From contig JBAZJT010000005.1 in assembly GCA_041651175.1 (NCBI GenBank), forward strand, positions 62,001-126,000: a DNA stretch of 64,000 bases, in the 5' to 3' direction. The DNA is from Elusimicrobiales bacterium (GTDB lineage Bacteria > Elusimicrobiota > Elusimicrobia > Elusimicrobiales > Elusimicrobiaceae). The translations under genes and the position numbers were made by a program. The notes below the pieces were generated by a model, which was not told where the DNA came from, did no database searches, and was given only the letters and a program-made list of their open reading frames with translations. Numbering within the stretch: position 1 is the first letter of the stretch; each line of letters opens with the position of its first letter. Positions 9,028 to 18,019 of this stretch are shown piece after piece.

Positions 9028-9625
9028 CATGCCGGCGGGCAGGGCGGTTTTCGCCTTCGTTGACATAGAAACCACCGGCTGCGTCTACACCCGGGGCGAC
9101 AGAATATGCGAGGTCGCCGTGCTGCTGTGGCAGAACGGCAGGGAGCTGGACTCCTACAACCCGCTGATAAACCCCGCAAGGTCCATACCGCCGGATGTTA
9201 CCGCCAAATGCCACGGCATAACAGACGACATGGTGCGCGCCATGCCGCGTTTTGAGGCGGTGGCCCAACGGCTGGAGCAGATGATTTCCGGCGCGGACGC
9301 CGTGGTCTGCCACAACGCGGATTTTGATGTGCCGTTTATGGCGTACGAGTTCCTGCGCGCGGGGCTGCGGTTTCCGCCCGTGGCGATTCTGGACACGCTC
9401 AAACTCGCGCGCAAGCACGGAAATTTCAAAAGCAACCGGCTGGGCAATATCGCGCTGGAACTGGGATATTCGCCCGAAGGCTGGCACCGCGCGCTAAACG
9501 ACGTTAAAATGACGCAGCGGGTCTTTGCGCATTTCGTGAAGCAGTTTTCGGCGGAAAAGGAAGTAACTTTAGCGGAGCTGGCGCAATACCAGACCGGCGG
9601 GAGAAAACATGCCAAAACCCTTTGA
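9020..9625 (+). CDS. DnaQ-type 3'-5' exonuclease (DEDD family)
   Basis: A 201-aa single-domain exonuclease. Exo I is AFVDIETTG (D and E ligands), Exo II is VVCHNADFDVPFM, and Exo III is HRALNDVKMT with the DEDDh-type histidine. This matches the epsilon proofreading fold of DNA polymerase III and related RNase T/PolC-type nucleases. It could be the proofreading subunit for the DnaE encoded at 19-22 kb or a general DNA-repair nuclease; the sequence alone does not decide. Start and end overlap the neighbours (8 and 17 bases), which indicates a tightly coupled operon. Confidence 0.88.
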   Translation: MSDMPAGRAVFAFVDIETTGCVYTRGDRICEVAVLLWQNGRELDSYNPLINPARSIPPDVTAKCHGITDDMVRAMPRFEAVAQRLEQMISGADAVVCHNADFDVPFMAYEFLRAGLRFPPVAILDTLKLARKHGNFKSNRLGNIALELGYSPEGWHRALNDVKMTQRVFAHFVKQFSAEKEVTLAELAQYQTGGRKHAKTL

Positions 9626-11138
9626 GCTCGGCGGCGAATGCAGCCTGATGGATTTATACGAAGTGGCGGCGGGGGGGAGAAAAACAACCCTCCCCCGCGC
9701 CGCGGCGGAAAAAATGGGCGCCACCCGCAAAGCGATGATGGATTATGTCGCCAAGGCCGGCGCGGTATACGGCGTCAACACCGGCTTTGGCGAGCTGGCC
9801 GCGCGCCGCATCCCCGGCGAGCGGTGCAGGCAGCTTCAGCTTAATCTGATCCGCAGCCACGCCTGCGGCGCGGGCGAACCCATGCGCGACGACGAAATCC
9901 GCGGCCTGATGTTTTTGCGCGCCAACGAGCTGGCGCGCGGGCGCAGCGGCACAAGGCCGGACGCGGCGCGGCAGCTGGCGGAATTTCTCAACAGGGGAAT
10001 CATCCCGTATGTGCCGTCGCGCGGCTCGGTGGGCGCGTCGGGGGATTTGGCGCCTTCGGCGCATATCGCGCTTGCGCTTATAGGCGAGGGAACCGCCAAA
10101 ACCGGGCCCAACGGCAAATGGGCCGACACGGCGGGCATTCTCTCCAAAGCCGGAATATCGCCGCTGCGGCTTGAGGAAAAAGAGGGGCTTGCGCTTATAA
10201 ACGGCACGCAGGCCATGCAGTCTGTGGGCGGCATCGCGCTGCTTGAGTCGCTAAACGTCTGGCACGCCGCCACGGGGGCCGCCGCGCTTTCCGCGGAGGC
10301 GCTCAAGGCCACGCCCGCGCCTTTTGACGAAGATGTTGTCGCGCTGAAACCCTATCCGGGCCAGTCGGAAACCGCCGCCATTCTGCGCGCCCTGATGGAC
10401 GGCAGCGAAATACGCAAATCCCATCTTACCGGCGACCCGCGCGTGCAGGACCCATACAGCATCCGCTGCATCCCGCAGGTGCACGGCGCCGCGCTGGACG
10501 CGCTTGTCCATGCCTGCTCAATCACCGAAACCGAGATGAAATCGGCCACCGACAATCCCGTGCTTATATGGAAGGATGAAAAGGATTTCTCGGACCTGCG
10601 GCTTGCCAGCGGCGGCAATTTCCACGGCGAGCCGCTGTCTTTGGCCTTTGATTACGCCTGCTGCGCGATGACCGCGCTTGGCAATATCTGCGAGCGCAGG
10701 ATTTTCCAGCTTGTAAGCGACCCCAACCGCATACTGCCGCCTTTTCTGGCAAAAGATTCCGGCGTGGAATCCGGCTGGATGATAACGCAGTACACGGCGG
10801 CCAGCCTGGCCTCGGAAAACAAGACGCTGGCGCACCCGGCCTCTGCCGATTCCATACCGACCTCCGGCAGCAAGGAGGATTTCGTCAGCATGGGCATGTG
10901 GGCGGCCATAAAGCTGGGCAAAGTAACGGAAAACGCGGCGCGCATCGCCGCCATAGAGCTGTTGGCCGCGGCGCAGGCGCTGGAATTCCACAAACCGCTG
11001 AAACCCGGCAAAGGCGCGCAGGAACTCTACGCCGCAATCCGCGAAACCGCTCCCGCGCTTGAATGCGACGCCCCGCTGGGCGACGCCATAGAAACGCTGG
11101 CAAACGTCATTCTGGACGGCGAAGTTGCCGGGAATTAA
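9609..11138 (+). CDS. hutH: Histidine ammonia-lyase
   Basis: The 509-aa protein carries the motif SVGASGDLAPSAH with Ala-Ser-Gly at 143-145, which cyclises to the MIO electrophile, and YGVNTGFG (from about 54) with the catalytic Tyr. It deaminates L-histidine to trans-urocanate in the cytoplasm, the first step of histidine use. Length is normal. Translation starts inside the end of the exonuclease gene behind GGGAG. The next enzyme of the pathway, HutU, is not adjacent but follows after a two-gene ATPase/DUF4276 insertion. HutI and HutG/FtcD are not in this window. Confidence 0.95.
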   Translation: MPKPFELGGECSLMDLYEVAAGGRKTTLPRAAAEKMGATRKAMMDYVAKAGAVYGVNTGFGELAARRIPGERCRQLQLNLIRSHACGAGEPMRDDEIRGLMFLRANELARGRSGTRPDAARQLAEFLNRGIIPYVPSRGSVGASGDLAPSAHIALALIGEGTAKTGPNGKWADTAGILSKAGISPLRLEEKEGLALINGTQAMQSVGGIALLESLNVWHAATGAAALSAEALKATPAPFDEDVVALKPYPGQSETAAILRALMDGSEIRKSHLTGDPRVQDPYSIRCIPQVHGAALDALVHACSITETEMKSATDNPVLIWKDEKDFSDLRLASGGNFHGEPLSLAFDYACCAMTALGNICERRIFQLVSDPNRILPPFLAKDSGVESGWMITQYTAASLASENKTLAHPASADSIPTSGSKEDFVSMGMWAAIKLGKVTENAARIAAIELLAAAQALEFHKPLKPGKGAQELYAAIRETAPALECDAPLGDAIETLANVILDGEVAGN

Positions 11139-11149
11139 CGGAGATTACG

Positions 11150-12403
11150 ATGAAAAATACCTCATCAGCGCCATCGCCCAACCAGGCCGGCGACTCTGTT
11201 TTCATAGAACGTGTCGCCCTGAAAAATTACAAAAGCATCAAAGAATGCGACGTAAAACTCGGCCCGCTGACTTTTCTCATCGGCCCCAACGGCGCGGGCA
11301 AAAGCAATTTCATAGACGCCATCGGCTTCGTCGCCGACTCGCTGAAACATACGTTGGAACACGCACTACGCGACCGCGGCGGCATAACCGGAGTAAAACG
11401 CATATCCATTGGACATCCAACCTATTTTGGGATCCGGTTGGATTGGAAATTGCCCAACTCATCCGGTAAATACTCATTTCTCATAAGCACGAGCAAGAAA
11501 ACCGGGTTTTCTGTACAGCGTGAAGAGTGTCACATTGAACATAGCGAACCTTTTTTTGGCTCTACCGCAACCTTCTATAGGATTGAAGATGGCAAGCTCA
11601 TAGACCACAGCAGCGATCTAAAGGTATTGCCCATTGCTGTTGATGACCGGCTATATCTGATGTCAGCATCAGGTCTGCCAGAGTTCAGACCGATTTACAA
11701 TGCTTTATCCAACATGGGTTTTTACAATCTAAATCCTGACGAAATACGAGAATTTCAGCCGCCAGATGTCGGGGAAATTCTAAAACGCGACGGCGCCAAC
11801 CTTGCCAGCGTCTTGGATACTTTGCACAGAGAAAACAAAGACGCGCATGACCAAATAATTGAATTCCTGTCCAAAGTAGTGCCTGGTATCACAGCCGTTT
11901 CAGTAAAACGCATGGGGAAAAAAGAAATTCTGGAATTTTCTCAATCTGTGGGGAAAAAAGTAAATCCGTGGAAATTTCTGGCAGAAAACATGTCGGATGG
12001 GACATTGCGCGCGCTGGGTATATTGACCGCTCTGTTTCAAACTTCCAAATCCACAAAAGTTCCTTTCATCGGTATTGAGGAGCCGGAGGTCGCATTGCAT
12101 CCCGGCGCGGCGGGAGTCTTGCGCGACAGTCTCCGTGCGGCATCACGAAGTACTCAAATCGCAGTTACAAGCCACAGCCCTGATTTGCTGGACGACAAAG
12201 ACATTTCCGATTCCCAGATATTGGCGGTCTCCAATAATAATGGAGAAACCGCAATAGGTCCAATGGGGCAGGCAGATAGAGAAAGTGTTAGAAAACGCCT
12301 CTATACAGTGGGAGAACTCATGCGTATTAGCCCAATTGAACCTGATATGTCTGAACATGAAACTATCAAGCAACTCGATTTATTCACGGACATCAAACCA
12401 TGA
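11150..12403 (+). CDS. AAA family ATPase (AAA_21/OLD-like, RecF/SMC-type)
   Basis: A 417-aa ABC/SMC-class ATPase. Walker A is GPNGAGKS (45-52) after the RecF-like opening IERVALKNYKSI; the signature region is SDGTLRALGILTALFQ (about 281-296); and Walker B is FIGIEEPEVALHP (about 305-317). These are the marks of AAA_21-type ATPases of the OLD/AriA kind that partner nuclease or TOPRIM-like proteins, often in phage defence. From about 11.4 kb codon use becomes clearly AT-richer than in hutH and hutU, which suggests acquisition. A GGAG site precedes the ATG, and the stop overlaps the next gene as ATGA. The defensive role is inferred from the pair and its composition. Confidence 0.85.
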   Translation: MKNTSSAPSPNQAGDSVFIERVALKNYKSIKECDVKLGPLTFLIGPNGAGKSNFIDAIGFVADSLKHTLEHALRDRGGITGVKRISIGHPTYFGIRLDWKLPNSSGKYSFLISTSKKTGFSVQREECHIEHSEPFFGSTATFYRIEDGKLIDHSSDLKVLPIAVDDRLYLMSASGLPEFRPIYNALSNMGFYNLNPDEIREFQPPDVGEILKRDGANLASVLDTLHRENKDAHDQIIEFLSKVVPGITAVSVKRMGKKEILEFSQSVGKKVNPWKFLAENMSDGTLRALGILTALFQTSKSTKVPFIGIEEPEVALHPGAAGVLRDSLRAASRSTQIAVTSHSPDLLDDKDISDSQILAVSNNNGETAIGPMGQADRESVRKRLYTVGELMRISPIEPDMSEHETIKQLDLFTDIKP

Positions 12404-12990
12404 TAAAAATAGCCGCATTAGTGGAAGGGCATGGGGAATGCGATGCTGTTCCTGTTCTAATCCGAAGAATAGCGTTAGGAATTGATCCCGGCTTTGTGCC
12501 TAAAATATTTCCGCTGAAATTCCCCTCCAATCAGTTGCGCAATGCAATTGAACGATCTGTTGAGCTTGCCGCCCGCAAGTTGCAGCGTCAAGGCGGCATT
12601 GTCATAATCATAGATTGCGACGACGGTTGTCCAAGGAATGAAGGTCCTGCATTGCTGAGCCGAGCGCAGAAAGCTTGCTCCGATATGCCAATTTCCGTTA
12701 TCCTGGCAAAAAAAGAATTTGAAGCATGGTTTATTGCGTCGGCAGAATCGCTTCGCGGAAAACGCGGACTTTCGCAACACATGAAAGCGCCCGAATCACC
12801 AGAAGAAATCAGAGGGGCAAAGGAGTGGCTCAGTGCTGAAATGCCGCGCAATAAGCCATACAGTGAAACCACTCACCAATCAGCATTCGCCGAATGTTTT
12901 GATATGCAACTCGCGCGGCGGCGTTCCGATTCTTTTGACAAATGCTACAGAGATATTGAAGGAATGTTGCGCCGGTTAGGAGGATACTGA
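12400..12990 (+). CDS. DUF4276 family protein (TOPRIM-like partner of the ATPase)
   Basis: The 196-aa protein opens with IAALVEGHGECDAVPVLIRR, the DUF4276 hallmark, in which the early Glu (E9) corresponds to the TOPRIM-fold glutamate. An acidic motif IIIDCDDGCP (about 67-76) supplies the DxD-like metal site, and AKKEFEAWFIAS follows. Such proteins usually sit beside AAA_21 ATPases, as here (ATGA overlap). The probable role is the nuclease or effector subunit of a two-gene system. The last codons contain the AGGAGG ribosome site of hutU, so the cassette is physically embedded in the hut operon. No experimental function is known to me. Confidence 0.82.
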   Translation: MIKIAALVEGHGECDAVPVLIRRIALGIDPGFVPKIFPLKFPSNQLRNAIERSVELAARKLQRQGGIVIIIDCDDGCPRNEGPALLSRAQKACSDMPISVILAKKEFEAWFIASAESLRGKRGLSQHMKAPESPEEIRGAKEWLSAEMPRNKPYSETTHQSAFAECFDMQLARRRSDSFDKCYRDIEGMLRRLGGY

Positions 12991-12991
12991 C

Positions 12992-14650
12992 ATGGCACCA
13001 ACCACCATCATTCGCGCGCCGCGCGGGAACAAGCTTTCATGCAAAGGCTGGCAGCAGGAAGCGGCCATGCGCATGCTGATGAACAATCTGGACCCCGACG
13101 TGGCCGAGCGGCCCTCGGAGCTGATTGTCTACGGCGGGCGCGGAAAAGCCGCCCGGAACTGGGACTGCTATCACGCCATAGTGCGGTCGCTGCAAAATCT
13201 TGAAAATGACGAAACATTGCTCGTGCAATCGGGCAAGCCGGTGGCGGTATTCCGCACGCATGAGTATTCGCCGCGCGTCATCATCGCCAATTCCAACCTC
13301 GTAGGGCACTGGGCAAACTGGGAGGTGTTCGGCGATTTGGAGAGAAAGGGCCTCATCATGTACGGCCAGATGACCGCGGGAAGCTGGATTTATATCGGCA
13401 CGCAGGGCATACTTCAGGGCACTTACGAAACTTTCGCCGAGGCCGGGCGCAAACATTTCGGCGGCGACTTGTCGGGGCGGCTGGTCGTTACCGGCGGCTT
13501 GGGCGGCATGGGCGGCGCGCAGCCGCTGGCGGCAACCATGTGCGGCGGCGTGATGATAGCGGTGGAAGCCGACCGCTCGCGCATCAAGCGCCGGCTGGAA
13601 ACGCGCTATCTGGACAAATCCGCCGAGACGCTGGACGAAGCCCTCGCCCTTGCGGAAGACGCCATAAAGCGCAAAGAGCCGCTGTCCATCGGCTTGTTCG
13701 GCAACTGCGCCGAAATTCTGCCGGAAATGGCCAGGCGCGGCGTCAAAATAGACCTGCTTACCGACCAGACCTCCGCCCACGACCCGCTCAACGGCTATAT
13801 CCCGCTGGGCGTCTCCGCCGAGGATGCGCCGGAGCTGCGCCGCAGGGACCCGTCCGGCTATTTGCAACGCGCGCTGGAATCCATCGCCATCCATGTGCGC
13901 GCGATGCTGGACATCAAAAAAGGCGGCGCAGCGGTTTTTGACTACGGCAACAACATCCGCACCATGGCCTTCAAAATGGGCGTGGACAACGCTTATGATT
14001 TTCCCGGTTTCGTGCCGGCCTATATCCGCCCGCTGTTCTGCGAGGGGAAAGGGCCGTTCCGCTGGGCCGCGCTGTCCGGCGACCCGGAGGATATAGCGGT
14101 TACCGACAAGCTGGTTCTGGAACTGTTTCCCGCGGATACGCAGTTGCGCCGCTGGATAAAAATGGCCGAGGAGAAGGTGCAGTTCCAGGGCCTGCCCGCC
14201 AGAATCTGCTGGCTGGGATACGGCGAGCGGCACAAATTCGGACTTGCGCTCAACGAATACGTGCGGCGCGGGAAAATAAGCGCGCCGGTTGTAATAGGCA
14301 GGGACCATCTGGACTGCGGCTCCGTCGCCAGCCCGTTCAGGGAAACCGAATCCATGAAGGACGGCTCCGACGCGATAGCGGACTGGGCAATACTAAACGC
14401 CCTGCTCAACACCGCCTCCGGCGCGAGCTGGGTGTCTTTCCACCACGGCGGCGGGGTGGGGATGGGGTATTCGCTGCACGCCGGCCAGGTTACAGTGGCC
14501 GACGGCACCTCCGCCATGGACGCGCGGATAGAGCGCGTCCTGACCAACGACCCGGGCATAGGCGTGGCCCGCCACGCCGACGCGGGCTACCCGGAAGCGA
14601 TAAGCTGCGCCCGCGAGAAAAGCATAAAAATCCCGATGATGGAGAAATAA
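12992..14650 (+). CDS. hutU: Urocanate hydratase
   Basis: The 552-aa protein matches urocanase throughout: the N-terminal CKGWQQEAAMRMLMNNLDP, the NAD-contacting GGLGGMGGAQPLA, and the C-terminal HHGGGVGMGYS. It converts urocanate to imidazolonepropionate, the step after HutH, using tightly bound NAD+. The ATG follows an AGGAGG site about 10 bases upstream, inside the DUF4276 gene, and only one base separates the two genes. Length is normal and no key residue appears lost, so the pathway step seems intact despite the insertion upstream. Confidence 0.95.
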   Translation: MAPTTIIRAPRGNKLSCKGWQQEAAMRMLMNNLDPDVAERPSELIVYGGRGKAARNWDCYHAIVRSLQNLENDETLLVQSGKPVAVFRTHEYSPRVIIANSNLVGHWANWEVFGDLERKGLIMYGQMTAGSWIYIGTQGILQGTYETFAEAGRKHFGGDLSGRLVVTGGLGGMGGAQPLAATMCGGVMIAVEADRSRIKRRLETRYLDKSAETLDEALALAEDAIKRKEPLSIGLFGNCAEILPEMARRGVKIDLLTDQTSAHDPLNGYIPLGVSAEDAPELRRRDPSGYLQRALESIAIHVRAMLDIKKGGAAVFDYGNNIRTMAFKMGVDNAYDFPGFVPAYIRPLFCEGKGPFRWAALSGDPEDIAVTDKLVLELFPADTQLRRWIKMAEEKVQFQGLPARICWLGYGERHKFGLALNEYVRRGKISAPVVIGRDHLDCGSVASPFRETESMKDGSDAIADWAILNALLNTASGASWVSFHHGGGVGMGYSLHAGQVTVADGTSAMDARIERVLTNDPGIGVARHADAGYPEAISCAREKSIKIPMMEK

Positions 14651-14651
14651 A

Positions 14652-15149
14652 ATGGCAGAAGAATTCAGTTTTGACGCGGTTTCAAAAGTGGACATGAACG
14701 CGGTGGCGGACTCTGTCAATATCGCCATGAAAGAGATAGTCAACCGCTACGACTTCAAGGGAAGCAATTCCACCATAGAGCTGGACCAGAAGGGCATGGC
14801 GCTAAAGCTGGCCTCCTCCGACGACTTCAAGATAAAGGCGCTCTACGACGTGCTGCTGACCCGCATGGCCAAGCGCGGCATCCCGCTTAAAAATTTGCAG
14901 CCGCAGAAAATAGAATCGTCGCTGGGCGGCACGGCGCGCCAGGAAATCAAAATACAGGCGGGAATCCCCGTGGAAAAAGCCAAAGAGATGGCGCGGCTTG
15001 TAAAAGACTCCAAGCTCAAGGCCAACGCCTCAATACAGGGCGACCAGCTGCGCGTAACCTCCCGCTCCAAGGACGATTTGCAGAAAGTAATCGCCCTGCT
15101 GCGCGGCGGGAATTTCGGGCTGGAACTGCAATTTACCAATTACCGGTAG
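14652..15149 (+). CDS. yajQ: YajQ family (UPF0234) nucleotide-binding protein
   Basis: A 165-aa protein beginning with EFSFDAVSKVDMNAVADSVN and containing NRYDFKGSNSTIEL, both hallmarks of the YajQ/UPF0234 family (two ferredoxin-like domains). Some members bind cyclic di-GMP and tune transcription; others have been reported to bind nucleotides or nucleic acids. It starts one base after hutU, so it is the last gene of this operon. Its possible link to cyclic di-GMP agrees with an HD-GYP phosphodiesterase elsewhere in the window, but no direct connection is visible. Confidence 0.9.
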   Translation: MAEEFSFDAVSKVDMNAVADSVNIAMKEIVNRYDFKGSNSTIELDQKGMALKLASSDDFKIKALYDVLLTRMAKRGIPLKNLQPQKIESSLGGTARQEIKIQAGIPVEKAKEMARLVKDSKLKANASIQGDQLRVTSRSKDDLQKVIALLRGGNFGLELQFTNYR

Positions 15150-15208
15150 GCGGACGGCGGAATCCGGCGGCGGACGCCACCCCGGTTCCGTACGCTGCGG
15201 GGAACGGG

Positions 15209-16102
15209 TTACTGGAATTTGACGTCAAACACGAAATCGGGGGGGGAAGCAGGGGAAAGCGGCGCGGCGCGCCAGAACAGCAGCCGCGCAGCCGCCGGCA
15301 GTTTGGCGATACGCACGCCGCTTAATTCCGGCTCCAGCGGACTGATATTGTTGCAGCCACCGGAATAGCCGCAGGTGCCTCCCGTGTGTATATAACTGCG
15401 GGTGCGGATGGCGGCGTTCTTCCAGCCGGGGTGCGCAAGATTGCTGGAATTGCGCATGTCAAAGTAGACATACTCAAACCCCCAGTCCCGCGCATTGGTA
15501 ACGCGAAAATGAAGCGCCATCTCCCCGGGTGAAAATGTCCGCTTCGCGTATTTCCCGATAAATTTGGCAAAATCCGAAACCAGATATGTAACCTCGGCTT
15601 TTTTCTGCGCCGGATGCCATAGCAACCGAGAAAGATGCGGGAAATAGCTGAAATCCCTGTCCGAAGTCCGCGCAGCAAACAGCCTGCCGGCCGGCAAACC
15701 GTGCAGCGGCGCGAAAGGCCCTTCTGCCTCCTCGCAATCCACAAGCAGAAACGGATTTACCACCACGCGGGAACGCTCGGAACGGCCTTGTATGCTCCAC
15801 TTGGGATCTTCGGCATAGAAAAACAACCCGTCCTCGCCCCACCAGGGCCTGCCGCTTTGCATTTGCCCGAACATGGCTTCGGAAGGGGAATAGCGCCCGT
15901 CGCTCAAAAGCGGCTGCGCGGCAACCGCCGCGCTTCGCAGGGCGAATATCTCCTCACGGGTTTTGAAATTAAGGTATACAGGTTCGGATATCGGGATTTC
16001 AACCGCGCCCGCCGCGCGGCTCGCGCCGCCAAGCGCCAGGGAATTGGCAAAAGCCGCGCCCGGCGCCAGCAGCCATAAAATCGCGGACAAAGCGGCGCGC
16101 AT
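15209..16102 (-). CDS. Secreted protein of unknown function (297 aa)
   Basis: A signal peptide of about 20 residues (ALSAILWLLAPGAAFANS) is followed by a soluble domain with many aromatic residues and two cysteines close together (TGGTCGYSGGCNN), which could form a disulfide. I do not recognise a family. Its start overlaps the stop of the SSS symporter gene (TGATG coupling; a GTG one codon earlier is an alternative). It therefore belongs to the symporter operon and may process or bind the transported compound, which is speculation. Confidence 0.65.
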   Translation of the reverse strand: MRAALSAILWLLAPGAAFANSLALGGASRAAGAVEIPISEPVYLNFKTREEIFALRSAAVAAQPLLSDGRYSPSEAMFGQMQSGRPWWGEDGLFFYAEDPKWSIQGRSERSRVVVNPFLLVDCEEAEGPFAPLHGLPAGRLFAARTSDRDFSYFPHLSRLLWHPAQKKAEVTYLVSDFAKFIGKYAKRTFSPGEMALHFRVTNARDWGFEYVYFDMRNSSNLAHPGWKNAAIRTRSYIHTGGTCGYSGGCNNISPLEPELSGVRIAKLPAAARLLFWRAAPLSPASPPDFVFDVKFQ

Positions 16103-17667
16103 CACACGCCCGCGCCTGCGGCAGGCAGCACGGGGGCGCCGCCCTTGTTGTTCTCCCTTAACAGGTACGCGCTGGCCGGAACGAAAAGCGCGCCGAACAC
16201 TATATAGAGCTGCCAGTAGTTGTGATGCAGTTCATACCAGAAATTGCCGGCGGACGCCGCCCCGGACAGATGCCACGCGGTCATGGAAACCGTAAACGTC
16301 AGCAGAGTGGGGAACAGCATCATGGGCAGGATTTTCCTGGGCGAGAGTTTCCAGTCGGTCATTATGGTAACGCAAAAAATGCCCAGCAGCGGCCCGTAGG
16401 TGAACGAAATAAGCCGGAATGCCAGCCAAAGCAGGCTGTCCAGATTTCTCAGACACAGCGCGAACACCATGAACAGCAGCCCGAAACCGACAAAAGAAAG
16501 CTTGGAAACCTTCACAAGCTCCGGCTGCGTCTTGCCCTTGCCGAAATAAGGGATGTAAAAATCCATGGTAAAGGCGGTGGAAAGAGAGGCCAGCGCCGAA
16601 TCCGCGCTGCCCATCGCCGCCGAGGCCACCGCCGCCAGCATCAGCCCGCGCAAACCTTCCGGCATGGTGCTTATGATAAAGCGCGGGAAAATATGATCCG
16701 GGTCCGCCATGCCGGCCACAAGCTCCGGATGGAAATGCGCGTAGGCGTACAACCCGACGCCTATGCTCAGGAACAGAAACGATATCGGTATGCCCAGCAG
16801 GCCGGTAAGAATCAGGCTCCAGCGGGCCCTGACGTTGTTGTTGCAGGCCAGAAGCCGCTGCGCCATGTCCTGGTCCGTGCCGTAGGCCGCCGACGAGTTG
16901 AAAAATCCCCACACCGTCATAAGCGCCAGAAGCGACAAATTCTGCGGCTTGAACATCTCCATAAAGTTGAACTTGTTGTATTCCGTGCCGTCCGGCCTGA
17001 CGGCGTGCTTGCCAATCTCCACAATGGCCGGCACACCTCCGGGGACATGGGTTACTATGTATACCAGCGCGGTTACCGCCGCGGAAATAAGCAGTGTGAA
17101 TTGCAGAGTGTCCGTCCACGCGATGGCGCGCCCGCCGCCTATGGTAGTATAGGCCAGTATAAGCGCTATGACCACTATAACGCAGCCCTGATAGGACAAG
17201 GCGCCGTTTGTCACCACTTCAAGCACCTTGGCTATGGCCACAATGCGCACGGTGGAAGCCATAATTCTGGTTATAAGGAAGTAGCCGGAGCATGTGGTGC
17301 GCGCCGACTGGCCGAACCGCTCCGCCACCGCCTGGTATATGGAGGTTACGCGCAGCCGCTGGAAATGCGGCAGAAAAACCAGCGCGATGAAAAACACCGC
17401 CATTATATCGCCCGGATTGCTGAGGAGATAGCGGTAGTCGGACCTGAACCCTTCCGCCGGGGTGCCGATAAAGGTAAGCGCGCTTATGCAGGTCGCCATG
17501 AAGCTGGCGGCGGTAACCAGCCAGGGGATGGAGCGGCTGGCCAGGAAATAATCGTCGGTATTTTTAGCCGTGCGCCGCGCGGCCCACCAGCCGATTGAAC
17601 CGAGCACAACCACGTACCCGAGCAGAACCGCGCTGTCCAGAAAACCCAGTCTGAAGGAAGTTGTCAT
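16102..17667 (-). CDS. Sodium:solute symporter (SSS family)
   Basis: The 521-aa protein has about 13 hydrophobic spans. It carries the SSS signature region in the first third (the DDYFLASRSIPWLVTAASF segment and GGGRAIAWTDTLQF) and AAVASAAMGSADSALASLS, which matches the Na2-site helix of LeuT-fold symporters. It should import an organic solute with Na+; the substrate (sugar, amino acid or nucleobase) cannot be told. I choose the second possible Met because GGAGAG lies just upstream. A secreted protein follows in the same operon. Confidence 0.88.
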   Translation of the reverse strand: MTTSFRLGFLDSAVLLGYVVVLGSIGWWAARRTAKNTDDYFLASRSIPWLVTAASFMATCISALTFIGTPAEGFRSDYRYLLSNPGDIMAVFFIALVFLPHFQRLRVTSIYQAVAERFGQSARTTCSGYFLITRIMASTVRIVAIAKVLEVVTNGALSYQGCVIVVIALILAYTTIGGGRAIAWTDTLQFTLLISAAVTALVYIVTHVPGGVPAIVEIGKHAVRPDGTEYNKFNFMEMFKPQNLSLLALMTVWGFFNSSAAYGTDQDMAQRLLACNNNVRARWSLILTGLLGIPISFLFLSIGVGLYAYAHFHPELVAGMADPDHIFPRFIISTMPEGLRGLMLAAVASAAMGSADSALASLSTAFTMDFYIPYFGKGKTQPELVKVSKLSFVGFGLLFMVFALCLRNLDSLLWLAFRLISFTYGPLLGIFCVTIMTDWKLSPRKILPMMLFPTLLTFTVSMTAWHLSGAASAGNFWYELHHNYWQLYIVFGALFVPASAYLLRENNKGGAPVLPAAGAGV

Positions 17668-17808
17668 GTGTCTCTCCAAAAGCAAAAGCAATGGTGAATT
17701 CTACAACAGTTGCGCCGTTGGGGCAATGACCGGAAATCGCTCCGGGCAATTCTAAATTGGGAAACGGCTGTCTCTGAAAAATGGATGATATCGTGCTGCA
17801 AAACCCTC

Positions 17809-17836
17809 TTGACAAAATTTGCCGGAAGGCTATACT
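17809..17836 (+). promoter_or_regulatory. Strong sigma-70 type promoter of the pilin-like gene
   Basis: A consensus TTGACA (17809-17814), a 16-base spacer and TATACT (17831-17836) form the best promoter in the window. Transcription should start near 17843, leaving about 177 bases of untranslated leader before the gene at 18020. Confidence 0.75.
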
Positions 17837-17842
17837 ATTGGT

Positions 17843-18015
17843 GAGAGGATAGGCTGAAAGATCGGGCCGGGGTTGGTTTTTGGAAGCTCCTTATGTGCGC
17901 TGTCGGGTATTATTCCGGTATGCGTGCCTAAGGCGGTTGTTTTTTCCAGGAACCGGGCCGTGATTTTTCAGAGGGTTTTTGTGCGGGCGGCGGCAAAGCC
18001 GCCAAGTTAAGGAGG
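17843..18015 (+). ncRNA. Long structured 5' leader of the pilin-like gene (candidate cis-regulatory RNA)
   Basis: This stretch has no open frame of note but strong folding potential. A closing stem pairs 17854-17868 with 17956-17971 (about 15 pairs with one bulge and two G-U pairs). Inside it CCTTA (17889-17893) pairs with TAAGG (17929-17933), and CGG/CCG (17904-17906 with 17915-17917) caps a terminal hairpin. A second, perfect hairpin GGCGGC-AAA-GCCGCC (17989-18003) ends just before AAGGAGG at about 18009-18015, where it could affect ribosome access. I could not match it to a known riboswitch class, and the gap between 17667 and 18020 holds no other gene. Function as a regulatory RNA is inferred. 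Confidence 0.45.
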
Positions 18016-18019
18016 AGTT

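Noticed and set aside
15178..15210. Terminator between yajQ and the convergent secreted-protein gene
   Set aside because: A partial hairpin exists (ACCCCGGTTCC with GGAACGGGT, one bulge), but it overlaps the stop codon region and lacks a U-run, so the call is too weak.
17843..18015. Leader as a GEMM c-di-GMP riboswitch, 6S RNA or SRP RNA
   Set aside because: The GNRA-tetraloop/receptor and ACGCA..GGGCAAACC core of GEMM, the GGAAGGAAGCA loop of SRP RNA and the typical 6S bubble size were not found; only generic stem pairing is clear.
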